From Lewinella sp. LCG006 (lineage in GTDB: Bacteria > Bacteroidota > Bacteroidia > Chitinophagales > Saprospiraceae), in contig NZ_CP160680.1 in assembly GCF_040784935.1 (NCBI RefSeq), positions 6,863,802-6,927,801 on the forward strand: a stretch of 64,000 nucleotides of DNA, given 5' to 3'. The translations under genes and the position numbers were made by a program. Position 1 is the stretch's first letter, and each line of letters opens with the position of its first letter. The notes beneath the pieces are model-generated. The model worked only from the letters and a program-made list of their open reading frames with translations. It searched no databases and was not told the DNA's origin. Shown here piece by piece: positions 1-7,705 of this stretch.

Positions 1-2
1 AC

Positions 3-500
3 TGGATATGGGACAATATCAGGTCAGACAAACGATTTCAGGCTATTTACGATAGAATGAATTTTACTGATCAAAGTAATTACCGCCCCTCTCCCATCAA
101 AACCTTGGTGATATCCGAAAAAACGGCTTCCAGTTCGGTGCTAATGACACCGGAAGAAATTGAACAATACCTGATTCCACTCGATCGCAGTATGACGGAA
201 GAACAATTGTTTCTGGATTCGTCTTTATCCTTGCGGCAACTGGCGGAACATATTGACCTTCATCCCAATAAATTATCGTGGTTGTTGAACGAGCAGGTCG
301 GCAAAAATTTCAATGAATACATCAATGCTTTCCGACTTAAAGTCTTTAAAACCAAAGCGCTTGACCCCAACAATAGCCACCTGACTTTACTGGGACTTGC
401 TTATGAAAGCGGCTTCAATTCCAAGACGGTTTTTAATGCATTTTTCAAAAAGGTAGAGGGAATGACTCCGCGTAGATGGGTAAAATCCCAACAGGAATGA
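3..500 (+). CDS. AraC-family transcriptional regulator, 5' end outside window
   Basis: Only the C-terminal part is in the window. The reading frame is open from the first full codon at position 3 with no stop upstream of the first ATG at 57, and the residues before that ATG (WDNIRSDKRFQAIYDRM) look like a continuous protein, so the true start lies to the left. Roughly the last 90 residues form the double helix-turn-helix of AraC regulators: a first HTH around LSLRQLAEHIDLHPNKLSWL and a second around LAYESGFNSKTVFNAFFKKV, followed by the family-typical TPRRW. The upstream segment matches the linker of membrane-sensor AraC proteins common in Bacteroidota, but the sensor is not seen. Its stop overlaps the next gene's start as ATGA at 497-500, so the two are translationally coupled and it probably controls the transporter. 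Confidence 0.85.
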   Translation, partial: WIWDNIRSDKRFQAIYDRMNFTDQSNYRPSPIKTLVISEKTASSSVLMTPEEIEQYLIPLDRSMTEEQLFLDSSLSLRQLAEHIDLHPNKLSWLLNEQVGKNFNEYINAFRLKVFKTKALDPNNSHLTLLGLAYESGFNSKTVFNAFFKKVEGMTPRRWVKSQQE

Positions 501-1741
501 TAAGTACCATGACTAATAATCTTCCATCCAAATTCACGCCTTACCAACTATTTTTGGTCATTGTCATCCCTTTGATATTATTTACCATTGTGGTAGACTT
601 TATGCTGCTCTCCGCCTTGAGTGCGATTCTATTACCTGCTCTTGAGGTGACGACACGAGAGTTTGGTTTGCTCGTCTCGGCTTATGCTTTTAGTGCCGGT
701 ATTTCCGCTTTTGCAGCAGCAGGCTATGCTGATAAATTTGACCGCAAACAGCTCCTCTTGTTTTTCTATTCTGGGTTTATCTTAGGTGTTTTTTTATCTT
801 CTCTAGCAAATTCTTACACGGCACTTTTCCTTGCCAGAATCATTACGGGTTGTTTTGGAGGAGTAGTTGCTTCGATTTGTTTTGCGATAGTGACTGACAT
901 CTTTGCGGTAAAGCAACGAGGGCGTGCGATGGGCTTTATCCAGATGGCCTTTGCCGGAGGGCAAATCCTGGGTTTGCCAGCAGGCCTCTACCTGGCAACA
1001 CACCTGCATTGGCATTTGAGCTTTGCAGCGATTTTTTTTCTGGGGCTGACACTCTTGTTCTTGATTTATAAAAAAATGACCCCCGTCGACCAGCATTTAC
1101 TAGATGCGAAAGGTACTCTACCCTTGAAACATATAGCTAAAGCCATTAAAAACAGGAATTATCTACATGTTTTCAGCAACAATGCACTGATCGTTACAGG
1201 GGATGTAGCATTGATGACTTTTGGTTCTGCATTCATCAGCAACAATTTGAATGTTGCCCTTGAAGATTTGCCCCTTATTTATGGAGTCGCCGGGTTAGTA
1301 ACGTTTATTGCAGCACCATTAGTAGGAAAAGTTACCGATCACTATGGGCCTCTAAAAATCTTTATTGCAAGCACCCTGCTTACCCTGATAACAGTAGGCG
1401 TATTCACCCACCTACAGGAAACTCTTTTGTGGCCCCTCATTGGCTTGCACACCTTGCTTTTTGTAGGGATCAATGCCCGAATGATTACTTCTGCATCGCT
1501 AGCCACGGTCATTCCGAAAAAGCAGGAGCGAGGTTCCTTTATGGCCGTAGATGCCGCTTTACAACAAGCAGCGGCGGGGGTGGCTGCCGTAGCAGCAGGG
1601 CTGATTGTCTTCCAATCGGCAGATGGGTTAATACAACGATTCTCCCTACTGGGTGGGCTGGTCATGGTAGTCATGAGTATTACCATAGGATTGATGTACC
1701 GGATACACCTCATCGCAAAAAGTACCGAATCTCATAATTAG
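497..1741 (+). CDS. MFS transporter
   Basis: A 414-residue integral membrane protein with about 12 hydrophobic helices, the usual size and layout of the major facilitator superfamily. The loop after helix 2 carries the family signature as AGYADKFDRKQ, and a weaker copy (GKVTDHYG) sits at the equivalent place in the second half, showing the two six-helix repeats. It should be a proton- or drug-exchanging permease of the inner membrane; the substrate cannot be read from sequence. I place the start at 497 because that ATG overlaps the stop of the AraC gene; an in-frame ATG at 476 exists inside the regulator and another at 509. AraC-plus-MFS pairs often handle efflux of an inducer or drug, which is inference here. 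Confidence 0.85.
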   Translation: MISTMTNNLPSKFTPYQLFLVIVIPLILFTIVVDFMLLSALSAILLPALEVTTREFGLLVSAYAFSAGISAFAAAGYADKFDRKQLLLFFYSGFILGVFLSSLANSYTALFLARIITGCFGGVVASICFAIVTDIFAVKQRGRAMGFIQMAFAGGQILGLPAGLYLATHLHWHLSFAAIFFLGLTLLFLIYKKMTPVDQHLLDAKGTLPLKHIAKAIKNRNYLHVFSNNALIVTGDVALMTFGSAFISNNLNVALEDLPLIYGVAGLVTFIAAPLVGKVTDHYGPLKIFIASTLLTLITVGVFTHLQETLLWPLIGLHTLLFVGINARMITSASLATVIPKKQERGSFMAVDAALQQAAAGVAAVAAGLIVFQSADGLIQRFSLLGGLVMVVMSITIGLMYRIHLIAKSTESHN

Positions 1742-1829
1742 TCCATAAATATAATCCCGGACGATGGTGGTGATGGCAGCCTCCATCTTTGCGTCAACAA
1801 AAATGCACTGAGCACAAAAATTTGTTGAT

Positions 1830-4226
1830 ATGCAAAACTTAATTCTAAGTCCACTACTCATCCTCTTCTTTGCCCTTTGCGGTTATGGGCAAGAGCTTTC
1901 GCAGACCGTTCGTGGCACCATAATTGACGCCAATACGCGCCAACCCATTATTGGTGCAGAAGTCATCATCATTAACAGTGAGCCACTGCGAGGCGATGTC
2001 ACTGATACTGATGGTAAATTTAAGATCACGCAAGTACCACTGGGCCGCATTGACCTACGGCTGGCTTACCTTGGGTACGACAATACACTCGTTCCTAATA
2101 TTGTGGTCAATTCTGGTAAAGAAGTCGTTTTAGATCTTACCATGGAACAGGCTGCTATTGAAATGGAAGAGGTCATTGTGAAGGCCTTTCAAGGCAATGG
2201 CACACCTACCAATTCAATGGCCTTGATCAGTGCTCGCTCTATTTCTACGGAGGAGATCTCCAGAATGACTGGCAGTTTTAATGATCCTGCTATTATTACC
2301 GCCAACTACGCTGGTGTTGCAAATTCTGGCACTGGCGGCAATGACATCATCGTTCGAGGCAATTCTCCTAAATACATGCAGTGGACGCTGGAAGGCGTAC
2401 CCATTACCAACCCCAACCACTTTGCTGACCAGAATGCAGTTCTCGGCGCTACCAGCACCCTGAATACCAACTTACTGGCTACATCGGATTTTTACATGGG
2501 CGCCTTCCCCGCAGCTTTCGGGAACGCTTTGTCTGGTGTTTATGATGTAAAATTAAGAAACGGTAATAATGAAAAACGAGAGTCTACCTTCGGTATCGGC
2601 TTACTGGGCACCGACCTGACCTTTGAGGGGCCACTTCGGCAAGGGTACGGAGGCTCTTTTTTAGTCAACTACCGCTACTCTACAGCTAGTATCCTTAGCG
2701 ATGCGGGCTTAGTAGAAGTAGATGGAAATCCAAGGTTTCAGGATGCGGCTTTTAAATTGCATCTACCTACCCAAAAAACGGGCACCTTTTCTCTGTTTGG
2801 TTTGGGTGGTAAGAGTGATTTTCTGATTGTCAATGCGACGCCCGAAGACTGGGATACACCCGGTGATGAGATCATGAGTGGTTTGATTTTTGAGGATTAC
2901 GAAAAAGCTTCCTACCTCTTCAATACGGGGCTGAACCACACTATTAGCTTGGGGAAACAGGGTTATCTCAAAAGCTCCCTATCTTATTCACTGGAGGGTA
3001 TTGATGACGATGTTTACCAAAAAACCGACTCTCTGGGTACTGGAGTAAACAGTTATACCAGCAAATTACGTAAGAATACCTATCGCGCCAGCAGCGTCTA
3101 CCACCGAGAGATTCGTCCTCAGCATAGTTTACAAGTAGGTGCTATTTACACGTTATTCGACCAGTTGATCGACCAGCGTATGCGACCTGCCATCGATTCT
3201 CCATTCAGTGCGCTGCTAGACCTTGACAAGCAATTGGGCAATCTCCGTAGTTACGTAAGTTGGAAGTACCGCATGAACGATGCCATAAGCCTGGTTGGTG
3301 GCCTGCACAATACCAATGTGTTTTTTAACCAAAAACATACCCTAGAACCTCGCTTGTCGGCTCGCTGGCAAGTCAATGATCGCAACACCATGAGTTTTGG
3401 CTACGGGAAGCACAGCTCAATGGAAAGCATCCATCATTATTTTGCAAAAATTGAAACCAGCGAAGAAACATTTATCCAACCCAACGAAGACCTGGACTTA
3501 CTGAAAGCTCACCATTTTGTACTAGGTTATGAACATCAATTTGCTCCCGGATTGATCGGAAAAATTGAAGCCTACTACCAGCATCTGTATGACTTGCCCG
3601 TAGAGAACAATGATACCAGCTACTACGCAACCATCAACGAAGGTGCCGAGATCAGATACGTTGACCTGGTCAATGAAGGGAGGGGGCGAAATTACGGAGT
3701 AGAACTTTCCCTTCAGCGGTTTTTCGCTGATGGCTACTACTTCCTAGCCAATACCTCCATCTATGAATCTGAGTACAAATCGCTGGAAGGTATTATGCGC
3801 AACACCCGCTTCAACAGCAACTATTTGATCAATTTGGTCGGAGGCAAAGAATTCACCCAACTGGGTAAAAAGTGTAACAAAACCCTTGGAATCAACGCTA
3901 GATTCTTTATAGGCGGTGGACAAAAAGTACTCCCGATCTTACGGGATGCCCAAGGCAAAGCAGCAGTAGATACAGCGAATAATCAATACTGGGATTACGC
4001 CAATGCCTATGAAAACGATCTGGAAGACATTTACCAGCTTACCCTCTCGGTCAGTTACAAAATCGCCCGAAAATCCGCTACCCATGAGCTGTTTCTCAAT
4101 CTAGAGAACGTCACCAATAACAAAGGGAAGCTGACTGAATATTACGACCGAAATGCTCCCGACGGTATTAACAATACGACACAGTTTGGGTTGTTGCCCA
4201 ATATCTTGTACCGGGTTTATTTCTAA
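1830..4226 (+). CDS. TonB-dependent outer membrane receptor
   Basis: 798 residues. A signal peptide ends near residue 21 (GYGQ). A carboxypeptidase-regulatory-like beta-sandwich follows to about residue 110 (VRGTIIDANTRQPIIGAEV, then the DGKF turn), then a plug domain with GNDIIVRGNSPKYMQWTLEG and a long beta-barrel ending in YRVYF with the C-terminal aromatic residue required for outer-membrane assembly. It takes up a ligand across the outer membrane powered by TonB-ExbBD. No SusD partner follows, so it is not a standard glycan-uptake SusC; the ligand is unknown. It is followed after 88 bases by a serine hydrolase lipoprotein on the same strand, and the two may be one transcription unit. Confidence 0.9.
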   Translation: MQNLILSPLLILFFALCGYGQELSQTVRGTIIDANTRQPIIGAEVIIINSEPLRGDVTDTDGKFKITQVPLGRIDLRLAYLGYDNTLVPNIVVNSGKEVVLDLTMEQAAIEMEEVIVKAFQGNGTPTNSMALISARSISTEEISRMTGSFNDPAIITANYAGVANSGTGGNDIIVRGNSPKYMQWTLEGVPITNPNHFADQNAVLGATSTLNTNLLATSDFYMGAFPAAFGNALSGVYDVKLRNGNNEKRESTFGIGLLGTDLTFEGPLRQGYGGSFLVNYRYSTASILSDAGLVEVDGNPRFQDAAFKLHLPTQKTGTFSLFGLGGKSDFLIVNATPEDWDTPGDEIMSGLIFEDYEKASYLFNTGLNHTISLGKQGYLKSSLSYSLEGIDDDVYQKTDSLGTGVNSYTSKLRKNTYRASSVYHREIRPQHSLQVGAIYTLFDQLIDQRMRPAIDSPFSALLDLDKQLGNLRSYVSWKYRMNDAISLVGGLHNTNVFFNQKHTLEPRLSARWQVNDRNTMSFGYGKHSSMESIHHYFAKIETSEETFIQPNEDLDLLKAHHFVLGYEHQFAPGLIGKIEAYYQHLYDLPVENNDTSYYATINEGAEIRYVDLVNEGRGRNYGVELSLQRFFADGYYFLANTSIYESEYKSLEGIMRNTRFNSNYLINLVGGKEFTQLGKKCNKTLGINARFFIGGGQKVLPILRDAQGKAAVDTANNQYWDYANAYENDLEDIYQLTLSVSYKIARKSATHELFLNLENVTNNKGKLTEYYDRNAPDGINNTTQFGLLPNILYRVYF

Positions 4227-4314
4227 TAGACTGTCAAGTTTAGCTTGCAGGATGATAGCCCTTTGGGAAAACATGACCCCAAAAACCGAATGCTTACCTT
4301 AAAAAAATCAACAG

Positions 4315-5556
4315 ATGAAAAACATATTTCTTTTTTTAATCACTTTCTTACTGGTTACACTTTTCACCGTCTCTTGCGACAAAGATGATGACATTCAACT
4401 GCCGCCAACCAGCATTGAGACGAGAGATGAACTGACCGCAGTTTTGAATACTATTTATGAGGATGCTGAAGCCCCTGGGTTTGCGGTTTCCGTCATCAAG
4501 AATGACTCCTTGATCTACCAGGAAGCCTTCGGGAAAGCAGACATCGCAGCTGGAAAGGATTTCACCAATCAGACTTTACTCCCTATCGGTTCCATTAGTA
4601 AAACATTTATTGCCGCAGCGATAGTAAAAGCAATAGATCAGGGCTACTTTACCTTGGAGACCAACATCAATGATGTACTGCCCTTTGATGTCAATAACCC
4701 CAAACAACCCAACACTCCCATCAAGGTGAAGCACCTGGTGACGCACACTTCAGGGCTACTGGACAACTTTGAATACTACCTCACCGCTTACCATATCCTG
4801 CCTGGCGAGGAGCTTACTAGTACGGGTGCACAAATACTTATGGATGTTGGAGCAGAACAAAGGCAGACCATTGCTCTAGGTGATTTTCTGGCAGACTACT
4901 ACCAACCACAGGGTGCTGGCTACAGTTTGGAAAATTTTGCCGATACGGCTCCTGGCAGTAGCTGGCAGTACTCGAACATAGCCTCCTCCCTGGCCGCATA
5001 TTTGGTAGAAGTAGCAACGGGAGAAGATTTCAAGGACTATGTCGAGGAAAACATCTTCCAGCCACTGGGTATGTATGCTACAGCTTATGATTTGGAAGAT
5101 TTGAATCCTGCTCACGTTGCTCAACTCTACTGGGATCAACAGACATCTTTCCCCAAATATACCAATGATTCCTATCCCGATGGTGGTGTGCAAACCTGCA
5201 GCGAAGACCTTGCAAAATACCTGCTAGATATGATGAAGGGCGTGCGTGGGCATTCCACTACCTTGTTCTCGCCAGCGTCATATGAAGTACTATTTTCGAC
5301 CTTACTGCCCGATGGAGTCTTACCGGCTTATGCTGGTGATCAGCAGGGAGTATTCTGGTTTTTTGAAGACGGAATGATCAGCCACGATGGTAGCGACCCA
5401 GGCACGACTTGCGATCTTCGGTTTGACGAAGCGGGAACGACTGGGGCTATACTTCTGGTCAATATGGATGCCTCTACAGACGAACACGAGGAAGCTTACA
5501 TCCATCTTGCGACAGCTATTTTAACAGCTATCAGCGAATTTTCTGACGCGAATTAA
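4315..5556 (+). CDS. Class C beta-lactamase-like serine hydrolase, lipoprotein
   Basis: 413 residues with a lipoprotein signal: a hydrophobic stretch and TVSC with the lipidated cysteine at residue 21, followed by DKDDD. The beta-lactamase/transpeptidase fold motifs are all visible: SxxK as S93-I-S-K96, YxN as Y219-S-N221, and a third motif HDG near residue 358. This family covers esterases, D-aminopeptidases and penicillin-binding-like peptidases, so antibiotic resistance is not implied; a membrane-anchored peptidase or esterase is more likely. The Asp residues after the lipidated Cys are compatible with retention or surface export in Bacteroidota, which is uncertain. The DUF4386 gene starts 7 bases downstream, so it is the first or middle gene of an operon. 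Confidence 0.88.
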   Translation: MKNIFLFLITFLLVTLFTVSCDKDDDIQLPPTSIETRDELTAVLNTIYEDAEAPGFAVSVIKNDSLIYQEAFGKADIAAGKDFTNQTLLPIGSISKTFIAAAIVKAIDQGYFTLETNINDVLPFDVNNPKQPNTPIKVKHLVTHTSGLLDNFEYYLTAYHILPGEELTSTGAQILMDVGAEQRQTIALGDFLADYYQPQGAGYSLENFADTAPGSSWQYSNIASSLAAYLVEVATGEDFKDYVEENIFQPLGMYATAYDLEDLNPAHVAQLYWDQQTSFPKYTNDSYPDGGVQTCSEDLAKYLLDMMKGVRGHSTTLFSPASYEVLFSTLLPDGVLPAYAGDQQGVFWFFEDGMISHDGSDPGTTCDLRFDEAGTTGAILLVNMDASTDEHEEAYIHLATAILTAISEFSDAN

Positions 5557-5562
5557 ATCATT

Positions 5563-6246
5563 ATGAATAACAAGAAAAATATTGCAAGAAGTGCAGGACT
5601 GCTGTATTTAGTTGTGATTCTCTTTGGCACCTTTGCGGAATTGCATGTACGCGCTGAACTGGTTGTCCCGGGCCATTCCCAAGCAACGGTGAGTAATATT
5701 CTTAATCATCAGTTATCGTTTAGGCTGGCTTTTCTCAGTGATCTAGTCATGCAAGTTGCTTTTTTCTATTTGGCGCTGACCTTGTATCGCTTGTTTCAGC
5801 CAGTAAACCAGCGATATGCATTATCGATGCTGCTGAGTGTTGCCATTGGAGTGGCGATTATGAGTTTGAATATGCTCCATCATTTTGCGGTCATTTTGCT
5901 ACTCAACGAAGGGGCTTATCTCAGTGCTTTTAATAGTGAACAAATCACAGGCTTAGTAGCATTGTTTCTCGACCTCCATAAATATGGCTATAGAATAGCA
6001 CAGGTATTCTTTGGAATCTGGTTATTTCCGCTTGGTTATCTGGTCTGTCAATCGGGCTACTTTCCCAAGTTCATTGGTATTCTACTGCTACTAGCTGGAG
6101 GTAGTTTCGTAGTGGATTTCTTCCTGTTTTTCCTGCAGTCAAATTACAGTGCAGCCACTTCTTCGCTGGTCACGCTACCTACTGTCATCGGGGAATTCTC
6201 CTTCTGCGTTTGGTTATTAATAAAAGGGATAAAAACAACAGCATGA
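5563..6246 (+). CDS. DUF4386 family membrane protein
   Basis: 227 residues with about six hydrophobic helices and the DUF4386 opening pattern (ARSAGLLYLVVILFGTFAEL). The family has no established function; members are small integral inner-membrane proteins of Bacteroidota, Actinobacteria and others. The gene sits 7 bases after the beta-lactamase-like gene and its stop overlaps the following ATG (ATGA at 6243-6246), so three genes are tightly coupled. Family assignment is by pattern recognition of the N-terminus and helix layout. Confidence 0.8.
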   Translation: MNNKKNIARSAGLLYLVVILFGTFAELHVRAELVVPGHSQATVSNILNHQLSFRLAFLSDLVMQVAFFYLALTLYRLFQPVNQRYALSMLLSVAIGVAIMSLNMLHHFAVILLLNEGAYLSAFNSEQITGLVALFLDLHKYGYRIAQVFFGIWLFPLGYLVCQSGYFPKFIGILLLLAGGSFVVDFFLFFLQSNYSAATSSLVTLPTVIGEFSFCVWLLIKGIKTTA

Positions 6247-6935
6247 AGTTTCCCAAACAAAACAGAAAAGACCATGGGCCGTTGGAAGACAAGTACTACC
6301 ATCTACTAGACCAACTGCTCATTCCCTACCAACTGATGAATATAGAAACCAGTTTTGGCGATACGCATATCGTATTGATCGGCCCCAAAGACAAACCACC
6401 CTTGGTACTCTTACATCAGGAACAAAGTAATGCTGCTTTGGTAGTTACAGCCTTCAAAAATCTATTGCAAAATTTTCGTGTCTACGCAATTGACATAATA
6501 AGTAACCATACGAGCGCCCAATTTGTGCTTAGAAAAACGGACACATCATATGGACAGTGGATGTTTGAAGTAATTACCCGATTAAATATTACGGGCGGCA
6601 CCTTGGTAGGTCTGAACAAAGGAGGATTTATCGCCTGGAAATCGTTGCATTTTTTGAAAAGTCGGATCACGAGTGCATTCTTAATAGATCCTGAAGGCAT
6701 CATTGCCGGAGAAAATTACCCCGTGATTACCTTGGAAGAGGCCCAGTGTATTTCTACACCCTTATACATGATTGCTACAATAGGGCCACCTTCTTTTGCC
6801 GGAAGAAAACTATTGGCACAAGCCAAAACTATCTTCTCATCGCTAGTAGCAACATTATTACTCGATCAGACCAGTCTCACATCCTCAGTTGATAGGTATG
6901 AACGTATCACCCATTTTATCAAAATACAACTTTAA
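6243..6935 (+). CDS. Alpha/beta hydrolase-like protein lacking the nucleophile serine
   Basis: 230 residues counted from the ATG that overlaps the preceding stop. The fold is recognisable: strand PPLVLLHQ at the oxyanion position, FRVYAIDI, then the nucleophile-elbow strand and turn, and SAFLIDPEG after it. At the elbow the expected G-x-S-x-G reads G123-L-N125-K-G127, so asparagine replaces the catalytic serine, and the oxyanion HG is HQ. The protein is also a little short and the final His region is weak. It is either a non-catalytic binding/scaffold member or a decayed hydrolase. Translational coupling to the DUF4386 gene and the intact frame argue that it is still expressed. Confidence 0.65.
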   Translation: MKFPKQNRKDHGPLEDKYYHLLDQLLIPYQLMNIETSFGDTHIVLIGPKDKPPLVLLHQEQSNAALVVTAFKNLLQNFRVYAIDIISNHTSAQFVLRKTDTSYGQWMFEVITRLNITGGTLVGLNKGGFIAWKSLHFLKSRITSAFLIDPEGIIAGENYPVITLEEAQCISTPLYMIATIGPPSFAGRKLLAQAKTIFSSLVATLLLDQTSLTSSVDRYERITHFIKIQL

Positions 6936-6991
6936 AAACCTTCGGCAATTTCCCTAAATAGAAACGGTAATTGCTCCAAAATTCAACAACA

Positions 6992-7561
6992 ATGAAAAAC
7001 GTATTGCTATTCGCACTCCTAGTGAGCGCCTTGAATCTTTTTGCTCAAAACGGAGGAACCGTAGAGCGCAAAGGCTTTGTTTTCGGCGTGGGTATTGGTG
7101 GTGGCGTCATCAGTATTTCTGACAGTAACAGTGAAAATTCTTTTGACAAAGCCAGTGGGGGATTGAGCCTTCCCAACCTAAAATTAGGGATGATGCTTTC
7201 CGATCGAGTAGCCTTGTTAGCCACCTTTCCCGGAATGATCTACGAATATGACGGCAAAGATCGCAGCTTCGAAGGCCTGGTACCCGCTATTCAATACTGG
7301 GTAGACAATCGGTGGTGGGTAAGTGGTGGCATAGGTCTTGCTATTGATGCGCCAGCGTTGTATGAAGTAAAAAAATTTAAAGACGAAACCTTCAACGTTG
7401 GCTGTGCCGTCTCCTTGAGCACTGGCTATGAACTCCGCCAAACCGACAACTTCACAATTGACCTACAAAGCAAAATACACTTGGGCAGGGTATTCCTCGA
7501 GGGAGATGAATATCGCGACGGGGCTGCCTTCTCGGTAGGTATTGGCTTTACCTGGTATTGA
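6992..7561 (+). CDS. Outer membrane beta-barrel protein
   Basis: 189 residues from the ATG at 6992, chosen because it begins a clean signal peptide (MKNVLLFALLVSALNLFAQ); an earlier in-frame ATG at 6971 would put hydrophilic residues in front. The mature part alternates hydrophobic and polar residues, is rich in glycine and aromatics, and ends in GIGFTWY with a C-terminal aromatic, as in small 8-stranded barrels of the OmpA/OmpW-like type. Function unknown. A strong hairpin follows 17 bases after the stop. Confidence 0.75.
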   Translation: MKNVLLFALLVSALNLFAQNGGTVERKGFVFGVGIGGGVISISDSNSENSFDKASGGLSLPNLKLGMMLSDRVALLATFPGMIYEYDGKDRSFEGLVPAIQYWVDNRWWVSGGIGLAIDAPALYEVKKFKDETFNVGCAVSLSTGYELRQTDNFTIDLQSKIHLGRVFLEGDEYRDGAAFSVGIGFTWY

Positions 7562-7577
7562 TACAATACTTAATTGA

Positions 7578-7607
7578 AAGGGGCTAGGACTTGCACCCTA
7601 GCCCCTT
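7578..7607. terminator. Bidirectional terminator-like hairpin
   Basis: Perfect 11-bp stem (AAGGGGCTAGG with CCTAGCCCCTT) around an 8-base loop, placed between the stop of the plus-strand barrel gene and the stop of the minus-strand metalloprotease. It lacks a clear T-run, so strength is uncertain, but position between convergent genes fits. Confidence 0.6.
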
Positions 7608-7678
7608 GGACATTCCTCATTCTCCGTGATGATTAATCCTCATATAAACATTGAGAATCGCAGGTAAATCTTTGCCCC

Positions 7679-7699
7679 AAGTACAAAGTACCTAGTACT
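7679..7699. repeat. AGTACC/GGTACT short palindromic repeat after stop codon
   Basis: AAGTACAAAGTACCTAGTACT lies 7 bases beyond the stop of the minus-strand metalloprotease. Related words occur just past the stops of two other minus-strand genes (9817-9838 and 28471-28490). Probably a small dispersed hairpin used as a 3' end or terminator element. Confidence 0.45.
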
Positions 7700-7705
7700 A
7701 TTAAG

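Noticed and set aside
4315-5556. Antibiotic-resistance beta-lactamase
   Set aside because: It has the general serine-hydrolase motifs but is a lipoprotein in an operon with unrelated membrane proteins; the family mostly contains esterases and peptidases.
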